DNA from: JBFWRK01 sp050248955
GTDB lineage: Bacteria; Actinomycetota; Acidimicrobiia; Acidimicrobiales; Ilumatobacteraceae
Direction of reading: 5' to 3'
Assembly (NCBI GenBank): GCA_050248955.1
Contig: JBFWRK010000001.1
Span: 310,001-374,000, forward strand
Length of the DNA stretch: 64,000 nt
Part shown: one piece after another, positions 36,198 to 44,519 of the stretch
How positions within the stretch are numbered: position 1 is the stretch's first letter
Layout: every line of letters starts with the position of its first letter
Notes under the pieces: model-generated
What the model saw: the letters and a program-made list of their open reading frames with translations, nothing else
Told to the model about the DNA's origin: nothing
Databases searched by the model: none
Program-made: the position numbers and the translations under genes

Positions 36198-36272
36198 TGG
36201 GGTGTGCGGGGTGGGGGTGGTGGTGGGGGCGTGGGGTGGGGGCGTGGGGTGGGGGTGGGGGTGAGGGCGGAG
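36198..36272 (+). other. G-rich tract between convergent genes
   Basis: About 75 bases of the plus strand consist almost wholly of runs of 3-5 G separated by one to four bases, with GTGGGGTGGGGG repeated. It could form G-quadruplexes on the plus strand. The tract ends at the stop codon of the convergent MFS gene. No gene lies in it. Confidence 0.7.
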
Positions 36273-37625
36273 TCAGTGGCGGTGGGCGAGGGGGGCGCTC
36301 GCCGTGGCGACGACGCCGCGGGAGGCGACGAAGCCGAGCATCGCCATCGCCAAGGCCAGGCCCATGTTGAAGAGGATCGCGCTGCTGAGCGACACGGACG
36401 TCCGATCGGCGAACGCGACGACGGCGCCGCCGAGGCCACCCATCAGCGCGAAGCCGAGTGAGTCGGCCATGTTCATCTGACTGCTGACCAGCCCCTCCTC
36501 GCCGGGGACGGCGGTGCCCATCGCCGTGACGGTCGTCGGGTTGAACAGGAGCCCCATGCCCAACCCGCCCACCGACCATGCCGCGAACGTGATCGGGAGC
36601 GCCACGTCGCGATCCACGACGATCGAGGCGCCGACGACGCCGAGGGCGAGGACAGCGAAGCCGGTCCGCACCAGACGATTCGGTGGCACCTTGTCGTGGA
36701 GGCGCGCGGCGAACGCCTGTCCGCCGGTCCAGCTGATCGCAGCGCCGATGATCAACATCCCCTGCGCGATCGGCCCGACGCCGTGGATGCGGTCGGCGGC
36801 GAGGGGCAGGAAGCTGTCGACGCCGAGGAACGCCATCGTGGCGCACAGCCGGCAGGCGACGATCGCCGGCAGACCGGGGCGAGCGCGGATGACGCCCCTC
36901 GGGAACAGCCGGCGCAGCGCCGGTAGCGCGACGATCCCGCCGGCGAGGACCGTGGGCACGACGACGAACACCGAGCGATGGGCGAGGCCGCCGAGCACCG
37001 CCGCGACGCCGGCTGCCGCGCGCACGGCATCGACGAGGCGGCTCCGATCGCGCGGGGCGGCGTCCGGGCTCGGCGCGAGCGCCAGCAGCGGCGGGGCGAC
37101 GACGGTCGCGGCGACGACGACGAGCGGGATGATGCCGAGGAACACCCACCGCCAACCGAACTGGTCGGTGACACCACCGGCGAGCGCCGGCGCAGCAAGG
37201 CTCGGCAGGACCCAGCCGGCCGACAGCCAGGCGTACATCACCGGTTGTCGTTCCGGGGGAATGGCTCGACGAACCGCCACGTACGCGATCGCGGCGAAGC
37301 CGCCGACTCCCGCTCCCTGCAGGATGCGACCGGCAACGACGACGAGCATGCCGGTGGCCGCGCCCGCAACGACGAGCCCGACGACGAACAGCGAGGCGCA
37401 GACCAGGAACGGGCGGCCGGGACCGAGACGGTCGGCGGCGTCGGACGCGGCGACGATCACGACGATGTTGGCGAGGAGGTTCGCGGCGAGCGTCGCGCCG
37501 TAGAGCGCATCGCCGCCGAGCTCGTCGGTGATCGTGGGGAGCGCGGTGATGACCGCCGTCGCTTCGAAGGCCGAGATCGTGATCAGCGTGAACAGCCCGA
37601 CGGCGAGCCGCCGATCCGTCTTCAT
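36273..37625 (-). CDS. MFS transporter, drug:H+ antiporter (DHA2/EmrB-like)
   Basis: The 450-residue membrane protein has about 12-14 helices. Motifs typical of multidrug MFS exporters are ATAVITALPTITDELGG after the first helix, DRLGPGRPFL (motif A-like) and GRILQGAGVGGFAAIAYVAVRR (motif C region), with PGEEGLVSSQMNMADSLGFAL later. The start at 37625 overlaps the amidase stop by four bases (ATGA), so the two are translationally coupled. The partner amidase suggests export of, or resistance to, an amide compound, but this is inference. Confidence 0.88.
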   Translation of the reverse strand: MKTDRRLAVGLFTLITISAFEATAVITALPTITDELGGDALYGATLAANLLANIVVIVAASDAADRLGPGRPFLVCASLFVVGLVVAGAATGMLVVVAGRILQGAGVGGFAAIAYVAVRRAIPPERQPVMYAWLSAGWVLPSLAAPALAGGVTDQFGWRWVFLGIIPLVVVAATVVAPPLLALAPSPDAAPRDRSRLVDAVRAAAGVAAVLGGLAHRSVFVVVPTVLAGGIVALPALRRLFPRGVIRARPGLPAIVACRLCATMAFLGVDSFLPLAADRIHGVGPIAQGMLIIGAAISWTGGQAFAARLHDKVPPNRLVRTGFAVLALGVVGASIVVDRDVALPITFAAWSVGGLGMGLLFNPTTVTAMGTAVPGEEGLVSSQMNMADSLGFALMGGLGGAVVAFADRTSVSLSSAILFNMGLALAMAMLGFVASRGVVATASAPLAHRH

Positions 37626-39022
37626 CTCGGTGAGCCGGGCGCCACCAATGGCCAGGGTCGGTGCCGTTCGACGAGGAGCGCGAGATCGAGCAGGAGCGGC
37701 TCGGTGAAGTGCCTCCCGAGGACCTGGAGGCCGATGGGGAGCCCGTCGAGCGACCCGGCGGGAATCGAGATCGCTGGATTGCCGTGGAGGTTGGCCGGGA
37801 ACGTGAGCCGACCGTTGTTGCCGGCACCAGCGCTCACGCCGCCGAACGTGCTCGGGAGCGGTCCCTCGGCGGCGAAGGCGACATCGGGGTTGCTGGCCGT
37901 GATGACGAGGTCGACCTGGTCGAACAGCACGGCCATCGCTTCGTTCAGCTCCATCCGGCGCCGCTCGATCCGTGCTCGCGCCTCGACGCCGTAGAGGCCC
38001 TCGGTGGATTCGAGCGCGTAGCGCATCTCGGGCGTCAACTGCTCGGCGCAGTCCGGCCAGTGCTCGGCGAGAGCTGTCCGGATCTCGAGCATCCCGCTGA
38101 TCGACCAGGCCGCACCCATCCGCGGCAGCTTGGTGTCGACGCCGTCGACCCGCTGCAGGCCGGCATCGACGATGAGGTCTGCAGCGGCCGCTTCGAGCAG
38201 CTCCCACATCACGGGTGAGACGGCAGCGCCACCCCAGTCGGGGACCACGGCGACGCGCAGGCCGCGAAGTGCATCGATCTGCGACCCGAGCCCGGCCTCC
38301 CAGCCGTCGACTCGGGGCAAGCTGAACGGGTCGCGTGCATCCCGGCCGTTGCAGACGTCGAACCATCTCGCTGTGTCGCGCACGCTGCGGGCCACGCAGC
38401 CGACAGTGACGGTGTAGTTGCCGATCTCGTGGGCAGGAGCAAGCGGGATGCGACCGAACGTCGCCTTCAACCCGACGAGGCCGGTGAACCCGGCAGGGAT
38501 GCGGATCGATCCGCCGCCGTCGCCACCCGTCGCGAGCGTGCACAGCCCGCCGGCGACCGCCGCGGCACTGCCGCCCGATGAACCGCCAGGCGTGTGCGCC
38601 GGGTTCCACGGATTGCGGGTGACGCCGTTGAGCACCGTGCGCGTGACGTTGACCCCGCCGAACTCGCTCGCCGTCGTCAGACCGACAGGCACTGCGCCGC
38701 CGCGACGGCGGGCGCGATCGACCATGACGGACGTGTGGACCGCGCGGCGGCCGGCGAAGACCGCGCACGCCTGCGTGGCGGGCCACCCGGCGACGCTGTC
38801 GAGCCCTTTGACGCCGAGCGGTACACCGCCGAAGGGCAGTGAGACATCGGCCGAGCGGGCGGCAGCCCGAGCGGCCTCCGGGTCGAGGTGCGAGAACGCG
38901 TTCAGGTCGCTCGCCTCGATGGCGGCGAGCGTGGCGTCGACTTCTTCGAGCGGTGAGCGCTCGCCCGCTCGGAAGGCCTCCACCAACGAGCACGCGTCTG
39001 CCTGCCAGGTCGTGTCCCGCAT
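37622..39022 (-). CDS. Amidase-signature family hydrolase
   Basis: The 466-residue protein has the Ser-Ser-Lys triad of the amidase signature family: Lys72 (GVKGLDSVAG), cis-Ser148 (PGGSSGGSAAAVAGG) and Ser172 (GGSIRIPAGFTGLVGLKATFGR). The family hydrolyses carboxamides, including aryl-amides, fatty amides and tRNA-bound Glu. Here there is no gatB/gatC neighbour, so GatA is unlikely. The ATG at 39022 precedes a helical start typical of the family. It is followed by the coupled MFS gene and lies 10 bp after the small beta-rich protein gene, giving a probable three-gene operon. Confidence 0.92.
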   Translation of the reverse strand: MRDTTWQADACSLVEAFRAGERSPLEEVDATLAAIEASDLNAFSHLDPEAARAAARSADVSLPFGGVPLGVKGLDSVAGWPATQACAVFAGRRAVHTSVMVDRARRRGGAVPVGLTTASEFGGVNVTRTVLNGVTRNPWNPAHTPGGSSGGSAAAVAGGLCTLATGGDGGGSIRIPAGFTGLVGLKATFGRIPLAPAHEIGNYTVTVGCVARSVRDTARWFDVCNGRDARDPFSLPRVDGWEAGLGSQIDALRGLRVAVVPDWGGAAVSPVMWELLEAAAADLIVDAGLQRVDGVDTKLPRMGAAWSISGMLEIRTALAEHWPDCAEQLTPEMRYALESTEGLYGVEARARIERRRMELNEAMAVLFDQVDLVITASNPDVAFAAEGPLPSTFGGVSAGAGNNGRLTFPANLHGNPAISIPAGSLDGLPIGLQVLGRHFTEPLLLDLALLVERHRPWPLVAPGSPR

Positions 39023-39032
39023 GCGCTCGAAC

Positions 39033-39416
39033 CTACCGCGCCGCCGGATGCTGCCCCATGTGCGCCAGCAGGCTGTCGCGGTCCTCGACCGAGACGGCGA
39101 GCTCGCGGAGCCTGATCGGCCAACCAACGACGCGCGCGCTCGCCGGCGGGTCGATCGTGAGCACGACGATGCCGCGCGAGGAGCCGTTGACGAGCCATCG
39201 TCCTCGCCAGCCGTGGGCGCCCCATGCCCAGACCCGGCCGTCGTACGGTGCGACGTCGGTGATCGTGGCGCGGGGGATCTTGGCGCGGAAGCTCCAGCCG
39301 AGCCGGACGACGACCTCGGTCTCCGTGACATCAACCCTGCTGTGGCGAGGGCCGCAGCCGAGGACGCCCATGAAGGCTCGGAGTACGGGGTGGTAGGAGA
39401 TCGCGAACCGGGTCAC
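39033..39416 (-). CDS. Small PH-like beta-rich conserved protein, unknown
   Basis: This 127-residue protein starts with GTG at 39416; upstream in-frame alternatives exist to 39455. Alternating strands (VDVTETEVVVRLGWSFRAKIPRATITDVAP, then GIVVLTIDPPASARV) suggest a PH- or bPH-like domain. The VRLGWSFRAKIP segment resembles many actinobacterial proteins of unknown role. There is no signal peptide or helix anchor. It is likely co-transcribed with the downstream amidase gene 10 bp away. The function is unknown. Confidence 0.7.
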   Translation of the reverse strand: MTRFAISYHPVLRAFMGVLGCGPRHSRVDVTETEVVVRLGWSFRAKIPRATITDVAPYDGRVWAWGAHGWRGRWLVNGSSRGIVVLTIDPPASARVVGWPIRLRELAVSVEDRDSLLAHMGQHPAAR

Positions 39417-39494
39417 TCGTCGAGTCTGCCCCGAGGTCTCGGCGCGCGTCTCCACCCGTTCGCGATCGCGCCGTGCGCCTAGTGTCGGCGTGAC

Positions 39495-40337
39495 ATGGAC
39501 TCACGCGCGTTTCTCGGCCTGACCCCGAGTCACAACCCGTATCGCTGGTCGATGGAGGTGCGTCCCGACCTCTCCACGCACGGTGGGTTCCTCTTCGGAG
39601 GCTGCGGGCTGGGTGCCGCCATCGCGGCGCTCGAGGCGACCAGCGAGCGCGCCTGCGTGTGGGCGACGGCCCAGTACCTGTCGTACGCGTCGCCCGGTGA
39701 GGTGATGGACATCGACATCACGCTCGCCGTCGAGGGCCACCAGGTCACGCAGGCGCGAGCGGTGTGCCACGTCGGCGACCGCGAGATCCTCACGGTCAAC
39801 GCCGCGCTGGGGCATCGCGAGTTCGAGCACGCCGGTCAGTGGGAGCAGATGCCCGACGTACCGCGACCGTCCGAGTGCGACGTGCGGGTGCACCGCATGC
39901 CGATCGATGGGACGATCAACGAACGCCTCGACGAGCGGGCGGTGAAGATGCGCACGTTCGCCGAGCTCGACGGCACCCGAGGCGACGGCCAGGCGATGTT
40001 CTGGGCGCGCATCCCCGACGTCATCGAGGGGGTGGACGCGGCGGCGCTGGCCATCCTCGGCGACTTCGTGCCGATGGGCGTCGGCCAATCGCTCGGCATC
40101 CCTGGCGGCGGGAACAGCCTCGACAACACGCTCCGGGTGGTGCACCTCGTTCCCACCGAGTGGGTGCTGCTCGACATCCGCGTGCACGCCGTCGAGCGCG
40201 GCTTCGGCCACGGCCTCGTCCACATGTACGCCGAGGACGGCACCTTGTTGGCGACTGCCAGCCAGAGCTGCATCGTGCGCTTCTGGCGCAGCGATCCGAG
40301 CTCGCCGCGACGAGCATCCCGATCCTCTCCGTCCTGA
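39495..40337 (+). CDS. Thioesterase-like superfamily protein (TesB-type double hot-dog)
   Basis: This 280-residue protein has the double hot-dog layout. The N-terminal half contains THGGFLFGGCGLGAAIAALEATSE and the strand AQYLSYASPGEVMDIDITLAVEGHQVTQARAVCHVG. The C-terminal half has SLDNTLRVVHLVPTEWVLLDIRVHAVERGFGHGLVHMYAEDGTLLATASQSCIVR. Such enzymes cleave acyl-CoA thioesters. The match is to the acyl-CoA thioesterase II-like group; chain preference cannot be read. It is divergent from the small PH-like gene across 78 bp and 44 bp upstream of the LLM oxidoreductase gene, with which it may share a transcript. Confidence 0.85.
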   Translation: MDSRAFLGLTPSHNPYRWSMEVRPDLSTHGGFLFGGCGLGAAIAALEATSERACVWATAQYLSYASPGEVMDIDITLAVEGHQVTQARAVCHVGDREILTVNAALGHREFEHAGQWEQMPDVPRPSECDVRVHRMPIDGTINERLDERAVKMRTFAELDGTRGDGQAMFWARIPDVIEGVDAAALAILGDFVPMGVGQSLGIPGGGNSLDNTLRVVHLVPTEWVLLDIRVHAVERGFGHGLVHMYAEDGTLLATASQSCIVRFWRSDPSSPRRASRSSPS

Positions 40338-40381
40338 CCATCGCTCACTCCTGATCCGTCTCGTACAAAGGGGCTTCCGAC

Positions 40382-41359
40382 ATGGCGCAACCGAACCGAC
40401 CGGGCATGACGGTGCCGCTTCCCGGGCACCTCCACACGCATCGCGACAAGCTCAGGGAGCTCGCCGATCTCGGCTACACCGACATCTGGTCGGCCGAGGC
40501 CGATGGCGCCGACGCGTTCACCCCCCTCGCGCTCGCCGCCGCGTGGGAGCCTCGCCTGCGCCTCGGCACGGCGATCGTGCCGGCGTACACACGTGCACCG
40601 GCGTGCCTCGCCCAGTCGGTCGCCTCGTTGGCCGACGCCGCGCCGGGGCGGTTCGCGATCGGCATCGGGTCGTCGAGCAACGTCATCGTCGAGCGCTGGA
40701 ACGGCGTGCCCTTCGTCGAGCCCTACAAGAAGGTCCGTGACGTCGTTCGGTTCCTGAACGACGCATTGTCGGGCGAGAAGGTCACGAAGACCTATGACAC
40801 GTTCGAGATCAACGGGTTCAAGCTCGGCGTGCGCCCGGAGATCAAGCCGACGATCCTCGTCGCCGCGCTGCGCGAAGGGATGCTGCGCCTCGCCGGCCGT
40901 GAAGCCGACGGCGCGATCATCAACTGGCTGTCAGCGGACGATGTCCGCCGCGTCGCAGCGGTCGTGAACAGCCAGGGCGACGACAAGGAGCTCGTCGCGC
41001 GGATCTTCGTCTGCCCGAGCGAGAACGCCGACGTGGTGCGGGCCGCGGGCAAGTTCGCGATCGCGGCGTACATGAACGTGCCCGTGTACGCCGCGTTCCA
41101 CGAATGGCTCGGCCGTGGTGTCGCGCTGCGACCGATGTGGGACGCCTGGGCGTCGGGCGACCGCAAGGGCGCGCTGGCGTCGATCCCCGACGAAGTCGTG
41201 GACCAGCTCATCGTGCACGGGTCGCCGGCGGCCTGCCGGCGGCAGATCCAGGCCTACTTCGACAACGGCGTCACGACGAGCTCGCTCGCGCTGCTGCCGC
41301 TCGACCCGGAGCTCGACCATTGGGAGGCCGTCCGAGCGCTGGCACCCAGCGCGAGCTGA
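40382..41359 (+). CDS. LLM-class F420-dependent oxidoreductase
   Basis: The 325-residue protein has the luciferase-like (alpha/beta)8 barrel: DLGYTDIWSAEADGADAFTPLALAAAWEPRLRLGTAIVPAYTRAPACLAQSVASLADAAPGRFAIGIGSSSNVIVERWNG in outline, then ILVAALREGMLRLAGREADGAIINW. The pattern matches the actinobacterial F420-dependent group (DIW..E, GTAIV, GIGSS) more than FMN luciferases. The reaction is unknown; related enzymes reduce or oxidise alcohols, aldehydes or unsaturated lipids. AAAGGGG upstream of ATG 40382 is a plausible ribosome site. Confidence 0.9.
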   Translation: MAQPNRPGMTVPLPGHLHTHRDKLRELADLGYTDIWSAEADGADAFTPLALAAAWEPRLRLGTAIVPAYTRAPACLAQSVASLADAAPGRFAIGIGSSSNVIVERWNGVPFVEPYKKVRDVVRFLNDALSGEKVTKTYDTFEINGFKLGVRPEIKPTILVAALREGMLRLAGREADGAIINWLSADDVRRVAAVVNSQGDDKELVARIFVCPSENADVVRAAGKFAIAAYMNVPVYAAFHEWLGRGVALRPMWDAWASGDRKGALASIPDEVVDQLIVHGSPAACRRQIQAYFDNGVTTSSLALLPLDPELDHWEAVRALAPSAS

Positions 41360-41398
41360 GCGGCGCCGAGGGGAAGCTCGGCGTGACCGGAGCCGACA

Positions 41399-41611
41399 TC
41401 AGGCGGCCTTCCTGACGAACGGCACCGTGTGCGCAGCGTCGCGCTCGGCACGGCGACGAGCCTGCTCGTCGAGGATGGCCTTGGCTTCGGCGACGCCGAC
41501 GAGGCCGATCTGGCGAGTGCGCTCGTCCAGCCGGAGCGCCCGCGGCAGACGCCGGGTGTCGAGCAGGGCCAGTTGTTGGGGGCGGGTGCGGGTGAGTTGC
41601 TTGCGTGCCAT
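41399..41611 (-). CDS. Small basic conserved protein, unknown
   Basis: This 70-residue product begins MARKQLTRTRPQQLALLDTRRLPRALRLDERTRQ and contains the helix GLVGVAEAKAILDEQARRRAERDAA. There is no signal and no recognised domain. Third-position GC is consistent with coding. The pattern (basic start, 'LDERTRQIGLVGVAEAKAIL') recalls short conserved actinobacterial proteins of unknown role. A 9-bp inverted repeat lies 7 bp upstream of the start codon. It lies downstream of the universal-stress gene on the same strand. Confidence 0.6.
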   Translation of the reverse strand: MARKQLTRTRPQQLALLDTRRLPRALRLDERTRQIGLVGVAEAKAILDEQARRRAERDAAHTVPFVRKAA

Positions 41612-41617
41612 GCCTTC

Positions 41618-41643
41618 ACTCTGACAAGGGGGTATGTCAGAGT
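41618..41643. promoter_or_regulatory. 9-bp inverted repeat upstream of the 70-residue gene
   Basis: ACTCTGACA at 41618-41626 and TGTCAGAGT at 41635-41643 form perfect arms around an 8-base G-rich spacer. It lies between the universal-stress gene stop and the small gene start on the minus strand. Operator and terminator are both possible; no U-tract follows on either side. Confidence 0.5.
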
Positions 41644-41658
41644 TACCCCGCCGCAGAA

Positions 41659-42081
41659 CTACGTGGTCTTGACGATGTAGACGTCACAGGGAGCGTGGTG
41701 GGCGACCGAGTTGGCGATGCTGCCGAGCAGCCGGCCGGCGCCCTGCATCCGACGGTTGCCGACGACGATGATCGCAGCGTCGAGCCGCTCGGCCTCCTCG
41801 ATCAGCACGTCGTGCGGCTTCCCGGGGGCGGCGCTGCTCGTGACCGTCAACCCGGGGCGGGCCAAGGAGCTGGCGATCGACCGCGCCAGGTTCTCGGCCG
41901 AATCCCCGCTCGACAGGAAGAAGCGGTCACTGCCGACTTCGATCTGCACCGACTCCTCGTCCTCGTACGCCGTGACGACGTGGAGCGGGCTCCCCATGCT
42001 CTCGGCGAGGTTCGCGGCGGCGGCGGCCGCCTTCGCGGCGGTCTCGCTCTGGTCGACTCCGACGATGATCGCCCGTCCCAT
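41659..42081 (-). CDS. Universal stress protein family
   Basis: The 140-residue UspA-like protein starts MGRAIIVGVDQSETAAKAAAAAANLAESM. It ends with the nucleotide-binding motif DAAIIVVGNRRMQGAGRLLGSIANSVAHHAPCDVYIVKTT, in which G-2x-G-9x-G(S) is visible (GRLLGSIANSV), so ATP binding is likely. Such proteins are usually induced by starvation or hypoxia in actinobacteria. The start at 42081 is chosen because the first beta strand follows directly. No operon partner is clear. Confidence 0.9.
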   Translation of the reverse strand: MGRAIIVGVDQSETAAKAAAAAANLAESMGSPLHVVTAYEDEESVQIEVGSDRFFLSSGDSAENLARSIASSLARPGLTVTSSAAPGKPHDVLIEEAERLDAAIIVVGNRRMQGAGRLLGSIANSVAHHAPCDVYIVKTT

Positions 42082-42255
42082 GCGGCGCCTTCCTCTCCGC
42101 GGCTCGATGCCGACGCTCGTACGACCCGACATCATTGCCGAACCGAACGCCACGCACGTGCCGGAGATCGTCTCGGAGTCCGCGACCTACGCTCCGGTGA
42201 TGGGGACTGTGCTGCCGCTCGTCGGCGTCGTCTGCAGCCCAGCGGGCAGCCGCGG

Positions 42256-42411
42256 GTGGCGAGGGCACATCACCTCCGCGACCGCCGGAACCAGAAGGCG
42301 CGGAAGCCCGAGCGGATCGACGTCGAGCTCGCGGTCGTCGAAGCGCTCCTGCGTGAAGGCCGCGGCTGGAGCCTGCCGCCGCCGATCGGATCAGCGTCGG
42401 CGCCTGCCTGA
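42256..42411 (+). CDS. Possible 51-residue ORF in the spacer upstream of the universal-stress gene
   Basis: This is a GTG-started short frame, VARAHHLRDRRNQ... to SLPPPIGSASAPA, with GC-rich third codon positions over its second half (ERIDVELAVVEALLREGRG). Its 3' end overlaps the convergent GlsB-type gene by 21 bp. There is no good ribosome site. Apart from this, I see nothing in the 42082-42390 spacer. It could be a decayed or spurious frame. Confidence 0.25.
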   Translation: MARAHHLRDRRNQKARKPERIDVELAVVEALLREGRGWSLPPPIGSASAPA

Positions 42412-42666
42412 GACACCCCTGCGTCCGCCGATCGCCTGCAGCACGAGCAGGAGCAAGCACGCGCCGAGGAAGGCGATGATCAGCGATCGCCAGCTGAAGT
42501 CGCCGAGTCCTTCCTCGCCGGCGGCTTGTGCGATGGCGCCACCGATCAGCGCCCCGAGGACACCGACGACGAGCGTGTAGATGCAGCCCCGTCGCTCCTC
42601 GTGCGTCACCCAGGACGCGAGCGCTCCCGCGATCAAACCGACGACGATCCAGCCGAAGATGTTCAT
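42391..42666 (-). CDS. GlsB/YeaQ/YmgE-family stress-response membrane protein
   Basis: The 91-residue protein has three hydrophobic segments and the family pattern: GWIVVGLIAGALASWV, RRGCIYTLVVGVLGALIGGAIAQ and SLIIAFLGACLLLLVLQAI, with a basic C-terminal tail (GRRGVSGRRRR). The family was formerly called transglycosylase-associated. Members are small Gly-rich inner-membrane proteins induced by stress; the mechanism is unknown. The gene is divergent from the ABC exporter genes across 90 bp. Confidence 0.88.
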   Translation of the reverse strand: MNIFGWIVVGLIAGALASWVTHEERRGCIYTLVVGVLGALIGGAIAQAAGEEGLGDFSWRSLIIAFLGACLLLLVLQAIGGRRGVSGRRRR

Positions 42667-42756
42667 GCGGCAGCACTGTAGGAGGCCGCAATCGACCCGT
42701 GCGGCGCCGCAACCCGCCGTTAACCTGACCCACGGGTCAAGCGTCGGGGGTGATGC

Positions 42757-44517
42757 GTGTCGCAGGTACGGAAGGAGGGGTGGCGCCTCCTTCGTCGTAC
42801 GTTGGCCGCGCAGAAGTGGGGGTTGATCGCCGGCGTCCTCGTCGGGCTGCTCTGGAGTGCCGGCAAGATCGTCGTGCCGCTGCTCGTGAAGTTCGCGATC
42901 GACCGTGCCGTCGAGACTCGCGAAGACCCGCTGATGCTGTGGGTCGGGCTGATCCTTGCCACCGGCGTGGTCGCCGGGCTGTCCACGGCCGGGCGGCGAC
43001 TGCTCGCGTTCCGCGAAGCGAGGTGGACCGAGACGTGGTTGCGCGAGCGGCTGTTCGCCCACGTCCAGCAGCTCCACGTCGGCTATCACGACCACGCCCA
43101 GACGGGTCAGCTGATGAGCAGGGCGAGCACCGACCTGCAGCAGGTGCAGGGCTTCGTCGTGATGATCCCGCTCACGATCTCGAACATGGCGATGGTCGTC
43201 GCGGTCGGTGTGGTGCTGTTCGTGCTCGATCCGGTGCTCGCGCTGATCGCCTTCGCGCCGATGCCGTTCATCAACGTGCTCGCCAACCGCTTCTCACGGC
43301 GGATCCACCCTGCGGTGATGGCCGTGCAGCAGGAGTCGGCTCAGCTCGCCACGGTCGTCGAGGAGAGCGTGGCAGGCGTCCGGGTCGTCAAGGGGTTCGG
43401 AGCCGAGCGGGTGCAGGCCGGGAAGCTCGCCGCCGAAGCGGCCGACGTGCGCATTGCCTCGTTGTCCGCAGCACGGGTCCGCAGCCGCTTCCTCCCGGTG
43501 ATCGACCTCCTGCCGTCGATCGGGCTCATCGCCGTGCTCGGCGTCGGCGGGCGAAGGGTGCTCGACGGGCACATGACGATCGGCGATCTCGTCGCGTTCA
43601 ACACCTACGTGACGCTGCTGGTCTGGCCGTTGCGGACGATCGGCATGACCGTCGCCTTCGGACAGCGCGCCGCCGCCGCCCTCGAGCGGATCAACGAGGT
43701 GCTCTCGACCGAGCCGATCGTGGCCGACCCGCCGCACCCGAGATCGCTCCCGCCCCGACGAACCGGCACCCAAGTCGGTGCGATCCGGTTCGACTCCGTG
43801 CGCTTCGGCTATGACCCTGCGATGCCGGTCCTCGACGGCTTCGACCTCGAGATCGCACCCGCCACGTCGGTCGCACTCGTCGGCGCCACCGGCTCGGGGA
43901 AGTCGACCGTCGCCCGCCTGCTCGACCGCTTCTACGACGTGCAGTCGGGCGCCGTGCTGCTCGACGGCGTCGACCTCCGCCGGCTGAAGCTGCACGACCT
44001 GCGGCGCGCCGTCGGCATCGTCTTCGAGGACACGTTCCTGTTCCACGACACTGTCGCCGCGAACATCGCCTTCGCCGAGCCTGACGCGCCGTTCGATCGG
44101 ATCGAGCGCGCCGCCCAACTGGCCGGTGCCGCGGACTTCATCGGCGAGCTGCCAGATGGGTACGCGACGCTCTTGGGGGAGCGTGGCTACTCGCTGTCCG
44201 GCGGCCAGCGCCAGCGGATCGCCATCGCCCGGGCGATCCTCGCCGATCCCCGCGTACTCGTCCTCGACGATGCCACCTCCGCCGTCGATCCCTCGAAGGA
44301 GCACGAGATCCGCGATGCGCTCGCGACCGTGATGCGGGACCGCACCACGATCGTGATCGCCCACCGGCCGGCGACGATCGCGCTCGCGGACACCGTCGTG
44401 CTGATCGATGGTGGAAAGGTCGAAGCGATCGGTACGCACGACGGACTGCTCGCCACGAGCGAGCGCTACCGCGCCGTCCTCGCCGGGTGGGCGGCGCGTG
44501 AGGACGAGGCCGCCTGA
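42757..44517 (+). CDS. ABC exporter half-transporter with degenerate catalytic residues (heterodimer subunit 1)
   Basis: This 586-residue half-transporter has a six-helix type-IV exporter domain (about 15-310) and an ATPase domain with Walker A GATGSGKST, canonical signature LSGGQRQR and His-loop VIAHR. The Q-loop Gln is Glu (VFEDTFLF) and the catalytic Glu after Walker B is Asp (LVLDDATSAVD). This is the pattern of the degenerate-site subunit in heterodimeric exporters such as TM287/288 and mycobacterial Rv1272c/Rv1273c. The partner gene starts 2 bp downstream. Start is GTG at 42757. Lipid or drug export is likely; the substrate is unknown. Confidence 0.9.
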   Translation: MSQVRKEGWRLLRRTLAAQKWGLIAGVLVGLLWSAGKIVVPLLVKFAIDRAVETREDPLMLWVGLILATGVVAGLSTAGRRLLAFREARWTETWLRERLFAHVQQLHVGYHDHAQTGQLMSRASTDLQQVQGFVVMIPLTISNMAMVVAVGVVLFVLDPVLALIAFAPMPFINVLANRFSRRIHPAVMAVQQESAQLATVVEESVAGVRVVKGFGAERVQAGKLAAEAADVRIASLSAARVRSRFLPVIDLLPSIGLIAVLGVGGRRVLDGHMTIGDLVAFNTYVTLLVWPLRTIGMTVAFGQRAAAALERINEVLSTEPIVADPPHPRSLPPRRTGTQVGAIRFDSVRFGYDPAMPVLDGFDLEIAPATSVALVGATGSGKSTVARLLDRFYDVQSGAVLLDGVDLRRLKLHDLRRAVGIVFEDTFLFHDTVAANIAFAEPDAPFDRIERAAQLAGAADFIGELPDGYATLLGERGYSLSGGQRQRIAIARAILADPRVLVLDDATSAVDPSKEHEIRDALATVMRDRTTIVIAHRPATIALADTVVLIDGGKVEAIGTHDGLLATSERYRAVLAGWAAREDEAA

Positions 44518-44519
44518 CC

